Below are positions 1 to 9,437 of a DNA stretch of 64,000 nt, one piece after another. Every line of letters starts with the position of its first letter. Positions within the stretch are counted from its first letter, which is position 1. A program made the translations under genes and the position numbers. The notes below the pieces were generated by a model that was not told the DNA's origin, did not search any database, and saw only the letters and a list, made by a program, of their open reading frames with translations. Source of the stretch: Mercurialis annua (Eukaryota > Streptophyta > Magnoliopsida > Malpighiales > Euphorbiaceae); the NCBI RefSeq assembly GCF_937616625.2, contig NC_065575.1:20600001-20664000 (forward strand). The letters run 5' to 3'.

Positions 1-221
1 AACATTACGAAACAAATCCAAACGTTTTCCAATTTTAGCAATTTAAACTAAGCGTCTACAAACGTTACGAAACACAACAAAACATTTTCAAACATTACGA
101 AACAAATCCAAACGTTTTACATTTTTAGCGATTTAAGCCAAACATTTACAAACGTTACGAAACAAATCCAAATGTTACACTTTTTTAGCGATATAAGCCA
201 AACGTTTACAAAGTTACGAAA
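1..221 (+). repeat. 60-bp satellite array, left end, plus orientation
   Basis: Tandem copies of a 60-bp monomer. The consensus monomer opens with decamers AAACGTTTAC and AAACGTTACG, has AAACAAATCC and AAACGTTTCA next, and ends with TTTTTAGCGATTTAAGCC. The array enters from outside the window and is interrupted at 222 by a solo LTR that duplicated CGAAA (217-221). The block around 47-100 is closely matched by 4205-4260, which marks it as part of a higher-order repeat with the array at 2784-5690. I see no coding capacity beyond a stop-free frame produced by the 60-bp (20-codon) period. Confidence 0.95.
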
Positions 222-674
222 TGTAATACCCCAAAATATTTAATTATCTAATTGGACCACGTGTCTAGTTTGGACTCGCCAGAGTGGCAAAATCAGAAAG
301 ATTTCTGATAAAAATAAAATAAATAAATTCCAAGTAGGTCGGTTTTGGGAAATTAATTATGAGGAAATTAAGGATATATTTCATTGCTAAAGTTAGAATT
401 GGAATTAAAAGGAAAAATGTCAAGAAAAGCCCAAAATAAAGTACAGGGAACAAAGTGGTAATTTAGCCACTTTGTGTCGAAAATGGAAATTTTGGATTTT
501 GACGGTAAAGTATTAATATCGAGTTTCGTATCATTTATTGGATATAAATAATACATATAAGTTATAATTTAAGTGTGTATTGATTTAGTTATGGACTAAA
601 TCGTACGAAAGAAAAGTTTAAAAGATAATTTATAACAAACAAAAAGAACAAGGATCAAAGTGACATTTTAGCCA

Positions 675-676
<2 letters not shown>

Positions 677-741
<65 letters not shown>
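677..741 (+). repeat. (TA)n microsatellite replacing an LTR TATA box
   Basis: About 32 TA dinucleotides. The preceding words (aggatcaaagtg...ttagcc) align with aggaccaaagtg...ttagcc at 54258-54280 and with the same words on the minus strand near 8090-8115. In those LTRs the next bases are TATGTATTAAAA and TTTATATATAAG. The microsatellite therefore sits where the TATA box lies in related LTRs. Confidence 0.85.
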
Positions 742-747
<6 letters not shown>

Positions 748-1095
748 GAAATATGAAAGAATAAGATCAGAGAGAGTTCGAGAGAAATTGAGAGAAATCG
801 CCGAATACGATCGTTTCGCCGCCGTTCGACGTCCAAATCGAGTGATTTTCGCGGCCAACTCTTCAGAATCGAGAGCTCCATCGATCCTAAGATTCATTTC
901 AAGGTAATATTCCGAGAATTTGAGTTAAAATTCGAATACATAGCCCTTTTAGTTTATAATTAAGAATTTAATGATTTCAGATCGTTTTTGGCGCTTTAAT
1001 GAAAACTGAGATACGGGTTTTGTCGGAAATGTAGTGTTTGGAGTGTTTGGCGGGTGGTAGCACGACGGGACGCCCGAAAACAACATTTTCGGGGG

Positions 1096-1215
1096 CTGTG
1101 TGCGTATGACACACGGTGTGCGGACGCACACCTGTGCTGTGCAGACGCACACTGGTGTGCGGACGCACACCCATGGTGTGCGAACGCACACCACACTGTG
1201 AGGGCGCACAGTGCT
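1096..1215 (+). repeat. Array of short GC-rich inverted repeats in LTR 1
   Basis: About six imperfectly spaced units with arms of the type GTGTGCG / CGCACAC around 2-4 central bases, for example GGTGTGCGGACGCACACC and, last, CACTGTG...CACAGTG. Arms are kept complementary while centre and linkers change. They occupy the position taken by unrelated palindromes in the LTRs at 5691-8427 and 53878-56123. Confidence 0.8.
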
Positions 1216-1874
1216 TTCGCACGCCCTAACAGTGGGTCCACGGGGACCAAAATGGACTGTTATCCCAAGGACCAAAATTTAGTATTTTTGAATAATAGAC
1301 CCAAAAAGCGATTAAAGACCCCCGTTGGTTGTGTCGAGGTCCGACACGACCTAACTCGACCCAGAAACATTATACGGACTCCGAAAACATATGAAATGAA
1401 CGACAAACTTAACGATGTGGATTAGGATTTCAAATTGACATTTTAACCAAAGTATAAACGATTAGTAATATACCCCGAAGGGAGTTAAATGTATATGGGA
1501 TATTGATTAATGCTTAACGATATACAAATCATTTTACAAAGTAAAAGAGTGATAACCTAGGGTTTAGATTTATAAGATTCACGTTTATGTACTAAACACG
1601 TATTTGACTTATAAATGTGTCAGACACGTTAGCGAGCAGTGAGGGCACCAGACGAGGTCTAGTGCGAGCATATCATTACATAGATAACGTCATTGATTGG
1701 ATAGCGGTCATTGTGAGTTGCACTTTACTTTCGTGTATTATATATATTAAGGTTATTTTATATAGATATGTATACTATTTTTACGCATCGCATGTTATAT
1801 GATTTGATTAAATGTTAGATATTTCTATCAAGTATATATACAAGGACTAGTATGTGATCCGAAGAAACTAGCTA

Positions 1875-2079
1875 CCTATTGGGTGTCAATAGGCTGTGTG
1901 ATCACCAGTATCGAGTCAGTCTAGAGTGTTCCATTCGAGAAATAAATTGATATGAATGAAATGATAGGAATAAGAATTTCAAAGTTGGATAACGATTTGA
2001 TACGAGTGAGCACTCGGTTACGATGTAACCTGGAGTCCCCGTATCTAGTGGGTTGGACCCACCAGTGAGTTGGACTCAC
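1875..2079 (+). promoter_or_regulatory. Cluster of conserved RNA-type hairpins in LTR 1
   Basis: Four stems are visible: CCTATTG/CAATAGG at 1875-1893, GGTTAC/GTAACC at 2016-2030, GTGGGT/ACCCAC at 2048-2062 and GTGAGT/ACTCAC at 2065-2079. The last two have loop TGG. The LTR at 53878 has the same hairpins at 55370-55388, 55486-55500, 55519-55531 and 55534-55548 with paired substitutions in several stems. The cluster lies within the predicted leader intron. A structured RNA element is inferred. Confidence 0.6.
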
Positions 2080-2783
2080 AGCGTGAAATGTAATGATTAA
2101 ATTGAACGATATATGATTATTCAAGAGATGTGTCGCATGCTAGGATATTAGTTTCGCATGGATCAAATACCTGTTTATTATTTTACATTATTGCTTTCTT
2201 GAAATGCGATGCTATGTTTTTATAATAATACCGTTAGTAAATGCAAACTCACTTAGTATTTTCCCAAATACTGACCCCTCACCTTTGATGTTTTCAGGTG
2301 CTTAGTTTGTGGACCTAGCTAGAGGCCAATTTTGAAGTCCAAAAGTCAGCTGTGTATGTATAGTATCTGACTTCGGTGAATGCTGTAGTAGTGGTCCCAC
2401 GTTGACAGAGTCGTAGCCTATACAGCAGTACATTTTGAGTGTACATATTACTTGATGTCTTGTTTATATGTTTTTGTAGGCTACCTGTTGTATAGTTTGT
2501 TCACGGCCCCAGATGCCGGTGATATGTTATATTACACTAACTTTTGTATATAGTACCGCGAGGCCAGTTCGTATGGGGTACGGTAACTAGAGCCCGCGAG
2601 GATTTGAACAGTTAGTGTGAATATTTGGTTATATGTTATATATACATATTTGCTTCCGTTGTTTAATGTTATTTGTTTATTATTTGCGAAATATTATTAG
2701 TGGTTTAAGGCTTGCTACGGGTTCCGAAGCTACCACTCCCGTTCCCTAGCGCCGGTTGCGGCTCAATATTTTGGGTCGTGACA

Positions 2784-5690
2784 CGAAACAAATCCAAGCA
2801 TTTCACCGTTTTAGCAATTTAAGACAAACGTTTACCAACATTACGAAACAAATCCAAACATTTCCCCTTGTTAGCGATTTAAGCCAAACGTTTCAAACGT
2901 TATGAAACAAATCCAAACGTTTCACATTTTTAGTGATTGAAGCCAAACGTTTCCAAACGTTACGAAACAAATCCAAACGTTTCACCCTTTTAGCAATTTA
3001 AGCCAAACTTTAAAAACGTTATGAAATAAAACCAAACGTTACGAAACATATCCAAACGATTGTATTTAAGGCAAATGTTTGTAAACGTTACGAAATAAAT
3101 CCAAACGTTTCCTGATTTCAGCGATTTAAGCCAAACGTTTAAAATGTTATGAAACAAATCAAAACGTTTCACCTTCTTAGCAATTTAAGCTAGACGTTTA
3201 CAAACGCTAAGAAACAAATCCAAACGTTTCACCTTTTTAGCAATTGAAGCCAAACGTTTACAAACGTTACGAAACTAAACCAAACATTTAAAACGTTACA
3301 AAACAAATCTAAACATTTCACCTTTTTAGAGATTTAAGCCAAACGTTTCCCTATTTTAAACGTTTGGTTTTGTTTCATAACTTTACAAAACCAAACGTAT
3401 CAACTTTTTAGCGATTTAAGCCAAACGTTTACAAACGTTATGAAACAAATCCAAACGTTTCCCCTTTTTAGCGATTAAAGCTAAACGTTTACAGACGTTA
3501 CGAAACAAAACAAAACATTACAAAACAAATCCAAACTTTTTCCGATTTTAGCCAAACGTTTGTAAATGTTACGAAACAAATCCAAACTTTTTCCGATTTT
3601 AGCGTTTTAAGCCAAACGTTAAAAACGTTACAAAACAAATCCAAACCTTTCACCTTTTTAGCGATTCAAGCCAAACGTTTACAAACATTACGAAACAAAT
3701 CCAAACGTTTGACCTTTTTAGCAATTTAAGCCAAATGTTTACAAACTTTACGAAACAAATCCAAACGTTTCACATTTTTAGCGATTTAAGCCAAACGTTT
3801 ACAAACGTTGCGAAACAAAACCAAATGTTTCACATTTTTAGCGATTTAAGCCAAACGTTTACAAGCGTTACGAAACAAATCGAAACGTTTCACCTTTTTA
3901 GCGATTTAAGCCAAACGTTTACAAACATTACGAAACAAATCCAAACGTTTCACCTTTTTAGCAATTTAAGCCAAATGTTTACAAACTTTACGAAACAAAT
4001 CCAAACGTTTCACATTTTTAGCGATTTAAGCCAAACGTTTACAAACTTTGCGAAACAAAACCAAATGTTTCACATTTTTAGCGATTTAAGCCAAACGTTT
4101 ACATACGTTACGAAACAAATCGAAACCTTTCACCTTTTTAGCAATTTAAGCCAAATGTTTACAAACGTTACGAAACAAATCCAAACGTTTCCCCATTTTA
4201 GCAATTTAAACTAAACGTCTACAAACGTTACGAAACAAAACAAAACATTTTCAAACGTTACGAAACAAATCCAAAGGTTTCACATTTTTAGCGATTTAAG
4301 CCAAATGTTTACAAATGTTACGAAACAAATATAAACATTTTCCCTTTTTAGCGATATAAGCAAAACGTTTACAAATGTTACGGAACAAATCCAAGCGTTT
4401 CACCTTTTTAGCAATTTAAGCCAAACATTTACCAACATTATGAAACAAATCCAAATGTTTCCCCTTGTTAGTGATTTAAGCCAAACGTTTCAAACGGTAC
4501 GAAACAAATCCAAACGTTTCACATTTTTAGCGATTTAAGCCAAACGTTTCCAAACGTTACGAAATAAATCCAAACGTTTCACCTTTTTAGCAATTTAAGC
4601 CAAACGTTTAAAAACGTTATGAAACAAAACCAAGCGTTAGGAAAAAAATCCAACTGTTTTAATTTAAACCAAACGTTTGTAAACGTTACGAAACTAATCC
4701 AAACATTTCCCGATTTCAGCGATTCAAGCCAAACGTTTAATACGTTATGAAACAAATCTAAATGTTTCACCTTTTTAGCAATTTAAGCCAAACGTTTACA
4801 AACTTTAAGAAACAAATCCAAACGTTTCCCCTTTTTAGCAATTGAAGCCAAACGTTTACAAACGTTATGAAACAAAACCAAACATTTAAAACGTTACAAA
4901 ACAACTCCAAACGTTTCACCTTTTTAGCGATTTAAGCCAAACGTTTCTCCATTTTAAACGTTTGGTTTTGTTTCATAATTTTACAAAACCAAAAGTTTCT
5001 CCTTTTTAGCCATTTAAGCCAAACGTTTACAAACGTTACGAAACAAATTCAAACGTTTCACCTTTTTAGCAATTTAAGCCAAACTCTTACAAACATTACA
5101 AAACAAAACCAAACATTTAACACGTTACGAAACAAATCAAAACGTTTCACCTTTTTAGAGATTTAGGCCAAACGTTTCCATTTTAAACGTTTGGTTTTGT
5201 TTCATAGCCTTACAAACCAAACATTTCACCTTTTAAGCGATTTAAGCCAAACATTTACAAATGTTACGAAACAAATCCAAACGTTTCCCCATTTTAGCGA
5301 TTTAAGCCAAACGTTACAAACGTTTCGAAACAAAACAAAATGTTTCACCTTTTTAGCGATTTAAGCCAAACTTTTACAAATGTTACGAAACAAATCCAAA
5401 CGTTTCACCTTTTCAGCGATTTAAGCCAAATGTTTACAAACGTTACGAAACAAAACCAATTGTTTCACCTTTTTAGCAATTTAAACCAAACGTTTACAAA
5501 CGTTACAAAACAAAACCAAATGTTTCACCTTTTTAGCGATTTAAGCAAAACATTTACAAACATTACGAAACAAATCCAAACGTTTCACCTTTTTAGCAAT
5601 ATAAGGCTAATGTTTTCAAACGTTACGAAACAAATCCAAAAGTTTCACCTTTTTAGCGATTTAAGCCAAACATTTAAAACATTACGAAAC
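2784..5690 (+). repeat. 60-bp satellite array, plus orientation, with higher-order repeats
   Basis: Roughly 48 monomers in the same orientation as 1-221. Two nested higher-order patterns are visible. A 4-monomer unit, 3721-3960, is repeated at 3961-4200 with a few substitutions. A unit of about 1.6 kb links 2790-3500 with 4400-5040: both contain an unusual internal inversion, TTTTAAACGTTTGGTTTTG, at about 3354 and 4953, with a third copy near 5183. The array ends abruptly at GAAAC (5686-5690) where the next LTR begins. Confidence 0.95.
3721..4200 (+). repeat. Tandem 240-bp (4-mer) higher-order satellite repeat
   Basis: Monomers at 3721, 3781, 3841 and 3901 carry private variants (ACAAACTTTACG, GTTGCGAAACAAAACC, AAATCGAAACG). 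These recur in the same order at 3961, 4021, 4081 and 4141. The first pair is identical over 60 bases; the others differ at a few bases. Confidence 0.85.
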
Positions 5691-6223
5691 TGTCACGACC
5701 CAATTTGGTGGGCCGAGACCGGCGATAGGGAATGGGAGTGGTAGTTCCAAAACCCGTAGTAAGCCAAAAAACAAAAATAATTTTTCGCAAAATAACATAC
5801 GTCATGCATGACCAACATAAACACGTGTCATGCTAAGAACTTGCCAGGCCATACATCATCATCTGGTACAAACAAACGCTACTAGCGCAGAAAACATAAT
5901 ATATACATACATTCAAACATCAGAGTTATATTTACAGAAAACCGTTTGATACTGACTGAAACATAAAACACCTATCTACATCAGCTCTAGAAGTAAAGTA
6001 ATGTATCTTTACATACTTCCAAAAATATCAGACTTCTGGAACAAGGAAAGAAATATGTCGCTTCAAAAGTTTCTTTCTCCTGAGAGGGAAAACTGTAAGG
6101 GGTCAGTATACAGGAATATACTGAGTGACTTCATATCATTTACTAATAAGCATTTATATAAAATGTAAGCAATACTATAAACATTTCAATCACATGTTGC
6201 CGAGTAAAAGATCCGATTGAAAC

Positions 6224-6819
6224 CATAGTTACCAGATTCGCGATACGCCCGAGTCGTGGTACGGGGACAGGTACTCAATTCGCTTGTAATTGGAGAATCC
6301 GATACTCTGGGGGTAGGATTCATCGGTTTGCTTTTTCGGGACGCGGTACTCTAAAAATAAATTTTGGGTTCGTTAGTTTAAAAAATATTTTTATTTTAAA
6401 AATATATAGAGTTTAAAGTATAATTTTGAAATTTAAAGTCCATAACTAAATAAAAAAAGGCCGTTTTCAATTTTATTATTATTAATTATTAGAAGATATA
6501 TTTATTTTTGAAAGCCCGGGTTTTCTTTTTATCAAATATAATGGGCCCTAAATGTGTTATTTGACAAATAGAAAGTCCAGTGTCCAATTTTAAACACAAA
6601 AGACGTCGTATTCCAAAAAATGGACCCACGCATCTTCTTCTTCCTCTTTATTTCAAACCCTAAAACCTCTATTTCTAGAAATCATTGGCGGCGACTCACA
6701 CCTTCACTCCAGCGAACCAGTTCGCGTCCCAACGCGAATCAGATCGCCAAAGAACCGCGAATTGGGACGTACGAATCGGTTCGCGGTACTAGGGGGGAGG
6801 AGCGAATCTGGTAACTATG
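6224..6819. mobile_element. Non-autonomous TIR DNA transposon nested in LTR (hAT- or Mutator-like)
   Basis: Terminal inverted repeats CATAGTTACCAGATTCGC (left) and GCGAATCTGGTAACTATG (right) enclose 596 bp. Flanks are ATTGAAAC at 6216-6223 and 6820-6827. If the outer C/G belongs to the TIR, the duplication is 8 bp, typical of hAT. If not, it is 9 bp (GATTGAAAC), typical of Mutator-like elements. The uninterrupted sequence is present in the related LTR (about 55605-55612, minus sense), confirming the insertion. No transposase is encoded. The right half (about 6600-6800) resembles a plant promoter/5'-UTR: a CTTCTTCTTCCTC run, CAAACCCTAAAACC, then GC-richer sequence. Confidence 0.85.
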
Positions 6820-6885
6820 ATTGAAACTCTAATCCTCAAACATGCAAATTATATCCAATTAACTAAATATATAATCCATTGGCCC

Positions 6886-7015
6886 GGTCCCGGGATAATT
6901 CCACCGAGTTTAACCGCTGCGAGTCTCTTAATTCCAAGTCGTGGGTCCTGAGATAGTTCTACCGAGTTCAACCCATTAGATACGGGTCCCGAGATAATTC
7001 GACCGAGTTCAACCT
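6886..7015 (-). repeat. Three-copy GGTCCCGAG...ACCGAGTT module in LTR
   Basis: Units begin near 6886, 6943 and 6984. Each contains GGTCCYGRGATA and, about 18 bases later, ACCGAGTTYAACC. The solo LTR at 39218-42155 has three related units starting near 39812, 39869 and 39905. The related LTRs at 222 and 53878 carry one such module (ACTCGG...AGTCCCCG) merged with hairpins. Confidence 0.7.
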
Positions 7016-7608
7016 CATATCTATCAACTATTTAACCAACTTTCACATTCGTATTCATATTCTCATTCACAGTTGTTGTCGATCCAAATTGGTCATCACG
7101 CAATCCTATTACCGCCCAATAGGAAAGCACGTTCCATCAGATCAATACTGGTTTCAAACCATACATATATGCATTTCACGTAAAGTGTTTGCATTGAAAA
7201 CATTTAGTTCAGAAGTAAAGCAATATAAAACATTTGCTTTATAAACAATGCTCATTTAAATACTTTAATAGTAAATATATAAACTCACCGAAATCGCTAC
7301 ACTACAGTGCTCAGAAACCGTCAAACTTCCCGAGCTCCTTGTCCGGCTGCTGTTTTTCTAGCCGGATCTATAACGATTTTAAATCAGTAAACTTACATCA
7401 GAATCTTATTCTAGAATTGACTCTAGACTCTAGACACGGTACATAAACGATTTACAACTCTTTCTGATTCATATCATTTTTCTGAGTCGATTCTCGATTA
7501 ACCTTTTTAGATCTATCAACTTAAACTAATCGATAACCAATTGATTTTGATCACGATACGCGAATACAAAACGAACTCTCAAAAATGAAAAACGATGGCC
7601 TGATTCAC

Positions 7609-7708
7609 TGTGCCTGCGCACGTCTGTCTGTGCGGTTGCAGAGGGGACTGTGCGCCTGCACAGTTTGTCCAGACTGTGCATTCGCACAGTCGGGCTGTGC
7701 TGCGCTCA
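7609..7708 (-). repeat. Array of short inverted repeats (GACTGTGC/GCACAGTC type)
   Basis: At least three good units: ACTGTGCGCCTGCACAGT, GACTGTGCATTCGCACAGTC and CTGTGC..GCGCAC, with weaker outer ones. It lies 0.72-0.82 kb from the LTR start, the same place as the arrays at 1096-1215 and 54659-54859, but with different sequence. Confidence 0.75.
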
Positions 7709-8073
7709 GCCTCGGGTTTTCCACCCTGGGCTTAATTTTCGACATGCTAACGCCCTAAAATCAATCCTAACACGCTTAAATACATCCATAACACGTAATC
7801 TAAGCTTAAAACGTTAAAATCAATCCAGAATCGTTAAAACGATAAAACCGCTCAAAAACCTCAAACTTTAACTCGATATTCCATCAATTTACATCAATCA
7901 AACAACAAAACGACATGCTCACCTTGAGTACCCACTGAAATACGATCAATTCGAGCTATAGAACGTTGAAAACGGTCGAGGAACGGAGATCGTGCGTGAC
8001 AAACGATCGAATTGACGATGAAGAGAAGAAGAATGAGTTTGTGGCTTCTGGATCATTCCTTTTGAATGATCAA

Positions 8074-8086
8074 CTTATATATAAAT
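8074..8086 (-). promoter_or_regulatory. LTR TATA box
   Basis: Minus-strand TTTATATATAAG, about 150 bases upstream of the predicted splice donor and directly after the conserved block AGGACCAAAGTG...TTGAGCC. The matching positions are TATTAAAA-like in the LTR at 53878 and a (TA)n tract in the LTR at 222. Confidence 0.6.
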
Positions 8087-8427
8087 GGCTCAATTTCACT
8101 TTGGTCCTTGACGTCTATAAAAGTTGTAATTTAGCCCAAAAACACATCCACGTCCAAATTTTTAACGGTCTCCGATTGACACGAAATTTTAACCATAAAT
8201 ATTATAAATTATTTCGCGGACTTTGACGCAATAATTATTACCTCGGGATTTATATTTTATTTTATATTAATTTTCTAAACTTTTCTTTAAATTCCGCTAA
8301 TTTCGCTTAATAAAAATTATTCTAAATTTCCAATATTATTAAATTAAATCCATCTTAATTTAATTTATCGGAATTTACGACACGTGGCACGATTTAATTA
8401 TTTTTAAAAAATATTCGGGGTATTACA

Positions 8428-8446
8428 TTCACCCCCCCTTAAAATA
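8428..8446 (-). other. Polypurine tract next to 3' LTR
   Basis: The minus strand reads TTTTAAGGGGGGGTGAA immediately before TGTAATACCCC. The same tract precedes the 3' LTR at 61221. It primes plus-strand DNA synthesis in LTR elements. Confidence 0.85.
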
Positions 8447-8461
8447 AATTCGTTTTCGAAT

Positions 8462-9437
8462 TTATATCTTTAGCCATGTACCTTTGGGAAATAAGTACGG
8501 ATATTTTTGTCTCATATCCTCTTCTGCTTCCCACGTGCATTCTTCTACAGATTGACTTTCCCAAAGAACTTTCACCATAGGTATCTTATTTGTCCGCATT
8601 TGTCGTATTTGTGTATCAACGATTTGCACTGGTTCTTCTTCATATGATAATTCTTCAATTACGTCCACCGTTTGCGGTTGAATCACTCGAGAAGGATCAG
8701 ATACATATTTCCGGAGCATGGAAATATGAAAGACAGGATGAACTTGCGATATATCTGGTGGTAATTCTAGCTTGTAGGCAACTGAGACCACGCGCTCCAC
8801 GATCTGATATGGTTCGACGTATCTCGGAGCCAATTTACCCTTCTTTCCGAAACGAACTATTCCTTTCATTGGTGATTCTTTGAGGAAAATATAGTCTCCG
8901 ATATGAAACTCGACATCTTTTCTCTTGGGATCTACGTAGCTCTTCTGTCGACTGAAGGCAGTGTTCAGACGTTGCTTTATCAACGGTACTTTCTCGGACG
9001 TAATTTGAATAATCTCTACTCCAGTTAGCTTTCGCTCACCGACTTCATCCCAACAAATAGTAGATCTACACTTGCGACCGTATAAGGCTTCATATGGAGC
9101 CATCTCGATGCTTGAGTGATAACTGTTGTTGTAGGCACATTCAACTAAAGTTAGAAAGGTATCCCAACTACCTCCGAAATCTAATACGCATAGTCGAAGC
9201 ATGTCTTCTAACGTTTGGACCATCCGCTCAGACTAGCCGTCCATCTGAGGATGAAACGCGGTGCTAATGTTTAATCGTGTTCCCAATGCTTCTTGTAAAC
9301 TCTTCCATAAGTTTATCCGTGGGTCTCCTCCATGATCTTTTGTCTCAAGTCTTCTATGTCTGGTACGCACAATCGATTACCATATCTCAACGCTCCGTTT
9401 ACGATACTGAAATCTTGATACTTTCCTTGTTGAAAGG
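8462..9437 (-). pseudogene. Integrase/chromodomain remnant of Tekay-like pol
   Basis: The minus-strand remnant starts in the RNaseH-IN linker (about 9437). A deletion at about 9325 then joins the segment before the IN zinc-finger histidines to a segment just before the DDE glutamate region, so the HHCC finger and the first catalytic Asp residues are lost. A TAG at 9236-9234 replaces a Gln codon in the HPQ.DG.SER segment. From 9223 to 8462 the frame is open for 253 codons: the end of the IN core ([19 protein letters not shown]), the GPY/F-like module and the tail KVLW...VEECTWEAEEDMRQ, a chromodomain-like end seen in Tekay chromoviruses. It cannot yield a working integrase. Confidence 0.88.

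Larger units (their letters stand above)
904..2297 (+). other. Predicted LTR leader intron (solo LTR 1)
   Basis: Donor TTTCAAG/GTAATAT at 904 follows a purine/pyrimidine-rich leader of about 160 bases downstream of the TATA position. Acceptor GTTTTCAG/G ends at 2297, with a CTGAC branch-type motif at 2271-2275, 23 bases upstream of the AG. Length is 1394 bp. The same donor and acceptor contexts occur at matching places in four other LTRs in the window. Splicing itself is inferred. Confidence 0.55.
222..2783 (+). mobile_element. Solo LTR of a Tekay-like Ty3/gypsy element, inserted in satellite
   Basis: The 2562-bp segment starts TGTAATACCCC and ends GGGTCGTGACA, the same termini as the LTRs of the intact element at 53878. 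It is flanked by a direct 5-bp duplication CGAAA (217-221 and 2784-2788) that exactly restores the satellite motif GTTACGAAACAAA when the LTR is removed. No primer-binding site or internal region follows, so this is a solo LTR left by LTR-LTR recombination. Inside are a TA microsatellite at the TATA-box position, a donor-like site at 904, a palindrome array (about 1096-1215), a hairpin cluster (1875-2079) and an acceptor-like site at 2297. It shares ordered blocks with the LTR at 53878 but is clearly another family. Confidence 0.9.
6080..7922 (-). other. Predicted LTR leader intron (LTR at 5691-8427)
   Basis: Minus-strand donor AAG/GTGAGC has GT at 7922-7921. The acceptor tract TTTTCCCTCTCAG/G has AG at 6081-6080, and CTGAC lies at 6106-6102. 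The span is 1843 bp, or about 1.24 kb without the nested 596-bp element and its target duplication. That is close to the 1284 and 1394 bp of the two related LTRs. Confidence 0.55.
5691..8427 (-). repeat. 3' LTR of truncated Tekay-like element
   Basis: On the minus strand it runs from TGTAATACCCCG (8427) to GGGTCGTGACA (5691), 2737 bp, or about 2133 bp without the nested TIR element and its duplication. In order it holds a TATA box TTTATATATAAG (8086-8074), a leader exon, donor CTCAAG/GTGAGC (7922-7921), a palindrome array (7708-7609), the CCTATT hairpin (about 7105-7123), three copies of a GGGTCCCGAG module (6886-7015), a branch-type CTGAC (6106-6102) and acceptor CTCTCAG/G (AG at 6081-6080). 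Confidence 0.88.
5691..9437 (-). mobile_element. Truncated Tekay-like element: 3' LTR plus 3' part of pol
   Basis: Read on the minus strand, this is a pol remnant (9437 to 8462), a polypurine tract and a complete 3' LTR (8427 to 5691). The 5' part (5' LTR, gag, PR, RT, most of RNase H) is absent; homology stops at about 9437, where a partial LTR of element B starts. The pol remnant resembles the protein at 56392-61209 closely. The LTR-proximal satellite flank is GAAAC; the matching duplication cannot be found because the other end is lost. Confidence 0.85.

Noticed and set aside
949..1425. Cys/His-rich small proteins in LTR 1 (frames at 949-1275 and 1054-1425)
   Set aside because: Composition is produced by the GTGTGCG/CGCACAC palindromes; frames exist on both strands and have no conserved counterpart in other LTRs.
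3735..4214. Long open frames in the satellite encoding a 20-residue repeat (motif SDLSQTFTNVTKQIQTF)
   Set aside because: The monomer is 60 bp, so any stop-free frame stays open for as long as units keep length. Similar frames appear on the opposite strand and in every array, and they break at indels. No start context, promoter or selection on codon positions is visible.
1..5690. CRISPR-like regular repeats
   Set aside because: Repeats are contiguous with no unique spacers, diverged, and in plant-type sequence with LTR retrotransposons.
8462..9223. Independent functional gene for a chromodomain protein
   Set aside because: It is the 3' end of a pol gene with an upstream stop and deletion, directly followed by a polypurine tract and LTR.
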